From the NCBI GenBank assembly GCA_013397795.1, contig VZTJ01005925.1:178156-242155 (forward strand): 64,000 bases of DNA, given 5' to 3'. Source of the DNA: Orthonyx spaldingii (lineage: Eukaryota > Chordata > Aves > Passeriformes > Orthonychidae). Under the pieces are notes generated by a model. The model did not search any database. It saw only the letters and a list, made by a program, of their open reading frames with translations, and had not been told where the DNA came from. The position numbers were made by a program, and so were the translations under genes. Shown piece after piece: positions 59,374 through 64,000 of the stretch. The stretch's first letter is position 1, and each line of letters starts with the position of its first letter.

Positions 59374-62061
59374 AACCATTTTTTAGCCTTTAGGTAATCA
59401 AAAACCAGCTGTTAAGTAAAAACAAGGTATTTTGAGTGTGGCATTTATGTGTTTATAACTACTTCCTTTAATTGGTAGAGAACTGGTTCCCACAGAGGGA
59501 TTAGGGTTTGGCAGCCCCTTTTCCTGGTATTTAATGCAATCCTCAACCTGCCCTTTCTCACTGTCCGCACAGATCGCTCTGGTATCTGCTGTGCTGGAGC
59601 CATGGAGAGCCCTGCAGGGGACAAAAAGGCCCAAATTTAGCAGAACAGCACCATGTCACATTTTTATTTATCTAAAGACCCGTGTGAGTGATGAGGGGAG
59701 TCGCTGTGAGCGCCTGCTCCGGCAGCATCTGCTCCAGGGACTCCTCTGCCCACCCGGGGCCCGGCAGCTCCTGCTGGGAGCACAGTCCCTCTCCTGCCTT
59801 CCTCAGCCGATTTTGCTCAAAACCCCAGTTTCAAGTGGTTCCCTGCTTCGCTGCTTTCCTGGTTGGGCTCAGCATCTGCTGCGGGAGCCGGGGGATTCCT
59901 CACGCGGGGTTTCTGTTCAATGAGAGACCCTCGGGCCCTCCCTTTTGCTGAAGGAACTAAATATCTTACATCAGGTTTTTGAGCACCCACTGCTCCAGAT
60001 GAAATCAGTGGGGAGCTGCATCCACTTCAAGTTTCAGAGCCCGTTTAGCTTTGATTTGCATCTGGTATCTAGGGCAAACTCTGGGAAGTGTCTTGTTTCA
60101 TCCAGTCTCGCCGATGTCTGTGATTTTATCAGGAAGTCTCAGGGTATTTGGTGTGTTTTTTCCTTAACATCCCAGCTTAACCATCAATTGATCACATCAG
60201 AACTGAGTCACTCAGTTAAAAATAAAAGCTTGTGTCCCCTGAAACGTTGAGTAACAGTCAGGAAAACACAGGAGCTGCAAGAAAAAGGGAAGGGAAAGTG
60301 TAAGAAACCAGAATTTTCTATTGCGGACATCTTGGAAAGGATTCTTTGGCCAAAACCCAGGATTTTGGGACGTCTGGGTTTGGTAACCTTGCAGGAGAGC
60401 AGATGATGTGAGGTGCTGGAGGGGTTCCTGGGTGTTTCCATCTCATTTGGAAAGGAAGGCTGCCGAACCCTACCTCGTTTTATCACCAGTGAAGTATAAA
60501 AATATTGGTTTTATGAAAGGTAAATGACATTGTTTGAAAGCAGGGACAAAGCGGGAGAGTGACTCCAAGGGCACAGTCCACAGCAAATGTGGGAAGAGCT
60601 CTCCTGGTCCAGCCCTTCTGGGTGATGTTTGTGGGAGCTCTGTACCATTCCCTGGAGAAAAAGCCTTAAAATGGAAAAATATAGAACATATGAATGAACT
60701 CAAGCATTTTCCACTCCAGTCATGGAGCAGCCACCCTGGGATGGGGCGTGCTGGGAAGGCGGACAGGACAGGTGGGGTGGGAACACTTTTTGAGCATCTT
60801 CTCCCATTGCAGGGGATAACAGAGCAGAGGCTCTGAGGGCTTTGAAGCAGGGAGCAGGAGCCAGGGCACCTAAGGCAGATCCCATCCCAGTCAGTCACTG
60901 GAGCAGAGCATTGCTCATTTTCCATGTTTGCAAAGCTGGAATTTGCACTTTGGCCAAAATATCCCCATCAGCACCAATATTCCATCAGTCTCTCAAGGCT
61001 GGCATATCCCCAGTGCTGTTTGGGAGAACCAGACACCTGAGAAATGTTTGACCTAAGCTGCCTTTCCCATTTTTAATCTCTTTCCTTCGTCTCTCTGCAC
61101 ACCCAGCACCATTTCTCACATCCCCAGACGGGTGGAAGGGAAGAGGCAGCTCCTTGTCCATGGCTCTCCCATCCCTGCACCAGCCCTCAGCCCCTGCCAG
61201 CTCCCTGCCTGTTCTCGCCACACAGGAAGGAAAATTCCCTTTAAATACACCAGGTCAGGGAGCTTTCCCACATGGACACTGCCCTTTTCTGCACAGCCAG
61301 GATGCTGCTTGGGGCAGCGGGTTCTAATTACAGCTGTGTAATTGCAGAGCTGCACTCGGCCATCCCAGCAGGGCCGTTCCTCAAGCAACACCAGCTCTGG
61401 GCTCCCAGCGCCAGGGGGAATGGTTGGGAATATTTCTCTTCCCTCTCTCTCTGCCCCAGCATTCCCCAGGCTCCACAAATTCTAACTTTCACACACCCAG
61501 GGAGGAACAGTCATTGTTATCTCAGGACTGTGAGCCAAGGAGAGAAGCAGGAGGACAAAAGAGCAGCTTGTTTTGTTGGGGGTTTTTGTTTCCCCTCCCC
61601 AGCTCCATCATTCTTACACTCCTAACTCTGTCTGCAATTCCAGCCTGCTGCAGGATATCTCTTGCCAGCCACGGATGCCCTGTGGGATTACCCTTTCTTC
61701 TCCATTGTTTTTGCCTGCTTTCCTGCAGATAATAGGGAATGCAGCATCTTGCATCACAACTGTTCTTGGTAAAACCCTGTGTGCAGTGGCTGTGCTGGCT
61801 GACAAGGGGTGGGTGCTGGGAGGGCACGAGGGAAATGTCTGGGGTGGATTTGGTGAATTGGTGCAATAAAAACCTTGTCCTTGCTGTTGGGGTTCCACTG
61901 CTCCCCTGTGCGTGGCTGCTCCTCAGAGAAACATCCCAGGCACCACAGCAGCAGAAATAAAGGGGGAGCTTTCATTTCCTGTTAAAGCAGGTGTAACTGG
62001 GCTGTACCTGGGGTCTGAATCCCACACACTGGGGGAATGGGCTGCAGTGCTGCAAGGGTTC
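59374..62061. other. Unique intronic DNA
   Basis: About 2.7 kb. A GC-richer patch with CpG lies at about 59700-59900. Frames up to 151 aa overlap on both strands and have no recognised domain. Confidence 0.5.
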
Positions 62062-62142
62062 CTGTAGGATGGGCTAAGCTGTGCCTTTGTATTGGATAAT
62101 CATCAAAGTCCCTCCCAACCCAAATCCAAATCATTCTATGAT
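62062..62142 (+). mobile_element. Short CR1 3' end
   Basis: 'aatcatcaaagtccctccca' then 'acccaaatccaaatcattct' and 'atgat'. Plus-strand CR1 end; only about 80 bp are recognisable. Confidence 0.75.
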
Positions 62143-64000
62143 AACTTCTCCTAAGACACCCAATAGGTTTGGTTTGGGCTGCTCTCATCCATGGCCTTGC
62201 CCAGCTATGCCACAATAATAATTTCACCCCCTGGGTCAGGAGGTGACACAGGGACACTTTGGTTTCTTTTTGCACTGATCCCTTTCTTCCCCTGTCAGTG
62301 GATGCCAGCAGTGGTAAGTGCTGTGTGCCAGGGCTCTGTTTGCCTTCTTTATAACCATATATTCTAAAGTCAGTGATTAGGAGTCATTAAAAGCAACAGA
62401 TTCCTGATTAACAAAAGCTTTGTGCCAGCGCTCGGGGCTTTGGGTGACATTTCCAGGGCTGCTTTGGCTGCCAGCCTCTCCAGCACCAAGCCAATCCCTG
62501 GCATTTGCCACTTGCCCAGGGCTCTCAGGACTCACCTGTGGCACAGTGAGATCTCTGGGAAGTGTTTCATTTACAAACAGTTCTCTTTCACTTTATACAG
62601 CTATTTATTTCTCATCCTTTAATTATTTTCATTGCAATGTTAACTGCTCGGGAGGAGGTTTGGGTTTTTTCCCCCAAAACTTTTCATCCACGTTTACCTG
62701 GGCTCGTGCTTTGCCTCGTGGTTTCCAGCAGAGACAGGGAGACAGGGAAATATGAAGAGGTCACAGGAATCATTTGCTTAATAGGATGTGTCTTCCTACC
62801 TGCAAGCAGTTAATGTTGTGCTTAGTCCCTGAACCGTGAAAGGTTATAAATTACTTGTTTATCCACCTCATTTCTGGGTGTTTCCATTCTCTGCATGACA
62901 TTCAGATCCCTTTTTCTGAATCATTCTGCTTTTGGGCTCTTCAAATCACACAGCAATGGTTCTAATGGATAATTTTGAAAGTAAATTCAGGGTTTCAGTG
63001 ACTTATTTTTCCCCCAGCAGTATCAATTTCTGAGGCTTCTTTTCTTTATTTGGGATGGTGTGTTGGACAGTAAAATGCCAATAAAAATTTCGGGGGGATA
63101 TTTAGAGGGGAAGTCTCTTTCCAAGGTGCATCCCAGATGTGGGGGCTCAGGAGAAGCCCAGGTTGGGTTATCCCCAGGTAAAATTCCTGCCTGGGGAGGA
63201 TTTGGAGGAGCCTGTGCATTCCCATGCCGGTTTTTTTTCCAGCAAAGACTTTTTCATAGTGTCTAAGTATCCACATGGGTAAGGAGAGGGAAAAAACGGA
63301 GGAGGTTGGAGGACTGTGTGAAATTCAGAGAAAGAAGAGCAGAGGAGGAGGAGGAACAAAGTGCCCCAAGGCAAGGGAACAGACTCCAGGCAGGGAAGAG
63401 GATACAGGGATGTTTTATCACTTCTTTCCTCTTCAAAATCTTGTTTCTCCAAACCCACCTGACAAGTTCAGCAGTTTCACTCAAATGAAATCCTAAAACT
63501 ATGAGAGACAAGTGGCAAAACTGGCACTGGGAGTTGTAAGACTGATGGCCAGGCCATACCCTGGGGAATCAAGATGAGAAAAAATCATGTTTTTAAAGGC
63601 CATGACCTGATTAAATGCCACAAAATCACTCCAAAACTATTCTAAAATTTTAATAGAAATACTCTAAATTATTGAAGTTCATCTGAACATCCCTATGAAT
63701 ACAAACAGAGGGTGATGGGCAAAAAGGGACAAAAACAGGTGGTTTAATACAATCAGGGAAATTTTTCAATGTCTGATTACAACAAAGAGGCTGTGCAAAA
63801 AGAGTCTCTGAATTTCCTAACCCTAAAATTAATGTGAGACACACCAAAACAACCTGTTCATCACACTGAAAACAGAAAATTCAGCAAAACTTCTAACAAA
63901 ATATTTCATTTTCCTCTGGGTCAGGCTGCATCACCACAATCAAACCACCTGGTTGTTCCAGAGGATACATAAAAATTTTGCTAAATACATTTTATTGCCA
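62143..64000. other. Unique intronic DNA to the window end
   Basis: About 1.9 kb, AT-rich in the last 500 bp. No exon or transposon was recognised. Confidence 0.5.

Larger units (their letters stand above)
36152..64000 (+). other. KAZN: Intron downstream of the recognised exon (5' part)
   Basis: It begins GTAGGG at the donor. I searched by eye for a following exon encoding the expected KIRKMMEDNKQ-type sequence and did not find one in the remaining 27.8 kb, so the intron probably runs past the window. It carries many CR1 fragments, short tandem duplications, an ancient SINE and a small CpG cluster. An alternative first exon of a shorter kazrin isoform could lie here and be missed. Confidence 0.5.

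Noticed and set aside
1..64000. tRNA, rRNA, microRNA, CRISPR or bacterial-type genes
   Set aside because: No cloverleaf-like or regularly spaced repeat array was recognised. All repeats found are vertebrate transposons or simple tandem repeats.

Overview
This is a window of vertebrate, almost certainly avian and probably songbird, genomic DNA. The diagnosis rests on the repeats. At least sixteen short, 5'-truncated CR1 LINE fragments end in the bird-typical octamer-like tail (variants of ATTCTATG) next to a conserved block reading roughly 'ccttccaacccaaaccatt'. There are no bacterial-style operons, no ribosome binding sites and no long reading frames. Nearly all open frames here are chance frames in non-coding DNA, and many start at non-ATG codons.

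The only convincing protein-coding sequence is one internal exon at 35994-36151 on the + strand. It is 158 bp long, with a strong polypyrimidine tract and AG acceptor and a CAG|GTAGGG donor. It encodes about 52 residues, beginning (A)VESLHSLNDQISHF and ending LLMDAQ. From memory I identify it as an upstream exon of the long isoform of KAZN (kazrin, a periplakin, catenin and dynactin partner). Neither the preceding nor the following exon is visible, so I read the rest of the window as two very large introns: 1-35993 (3' part only) and 36152-64000 (5' part only).

Layout. 1-470: pyrimidine-rich minisatellite broken by a 246-bp N run. 470-6.5 kb: one CR1 and a probable solo LTR (2850-3114). 6.5-26.5 kb: long unique intron with few repeats, AT microsatellites and a perfect 17-bp palindrome centred on an AP-1 site (20424-20440). 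26.5-38.5 kb: dense CR1 fragments around the exon, a MIR-like ancient SINE (about 28.3 kb), and a CTCCT pentanucleotide array broken by a 232-bp N run. Also here, a CR1 appears to be split by a 127-bp sequence whose sister copy sits 0.9 kb downstream. 38.5-64 kb: a 40-bp x4 minisatellite (39741-39900), a 37-bp tandem duplication followed by two perfect hairpins (40664-40824), and a second MIR/L3-like relic (44786-44930). Further on are an inverted CR1 pair (47.9-48.2 kb), a small CpG cluster (50.9 kb), a near full-length CR1 3' end (51.8-52.2 kb) and tail-to-tail CR1s (59.07-59.37 kb).

No rRNA, tRNA, CRISPR array or second gene is supported. I found no evidence of a new multi-gene system. The points worth checking are structural (the split CR1 and duplicated 127-bp unit, the hairpin pair, the clean minisatellite) or regulatory (ancient SINE relics, CpG cluster, AP-1 palindrome). 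Family names for repeats and for KAZN come from recognition by eye, without database searches.
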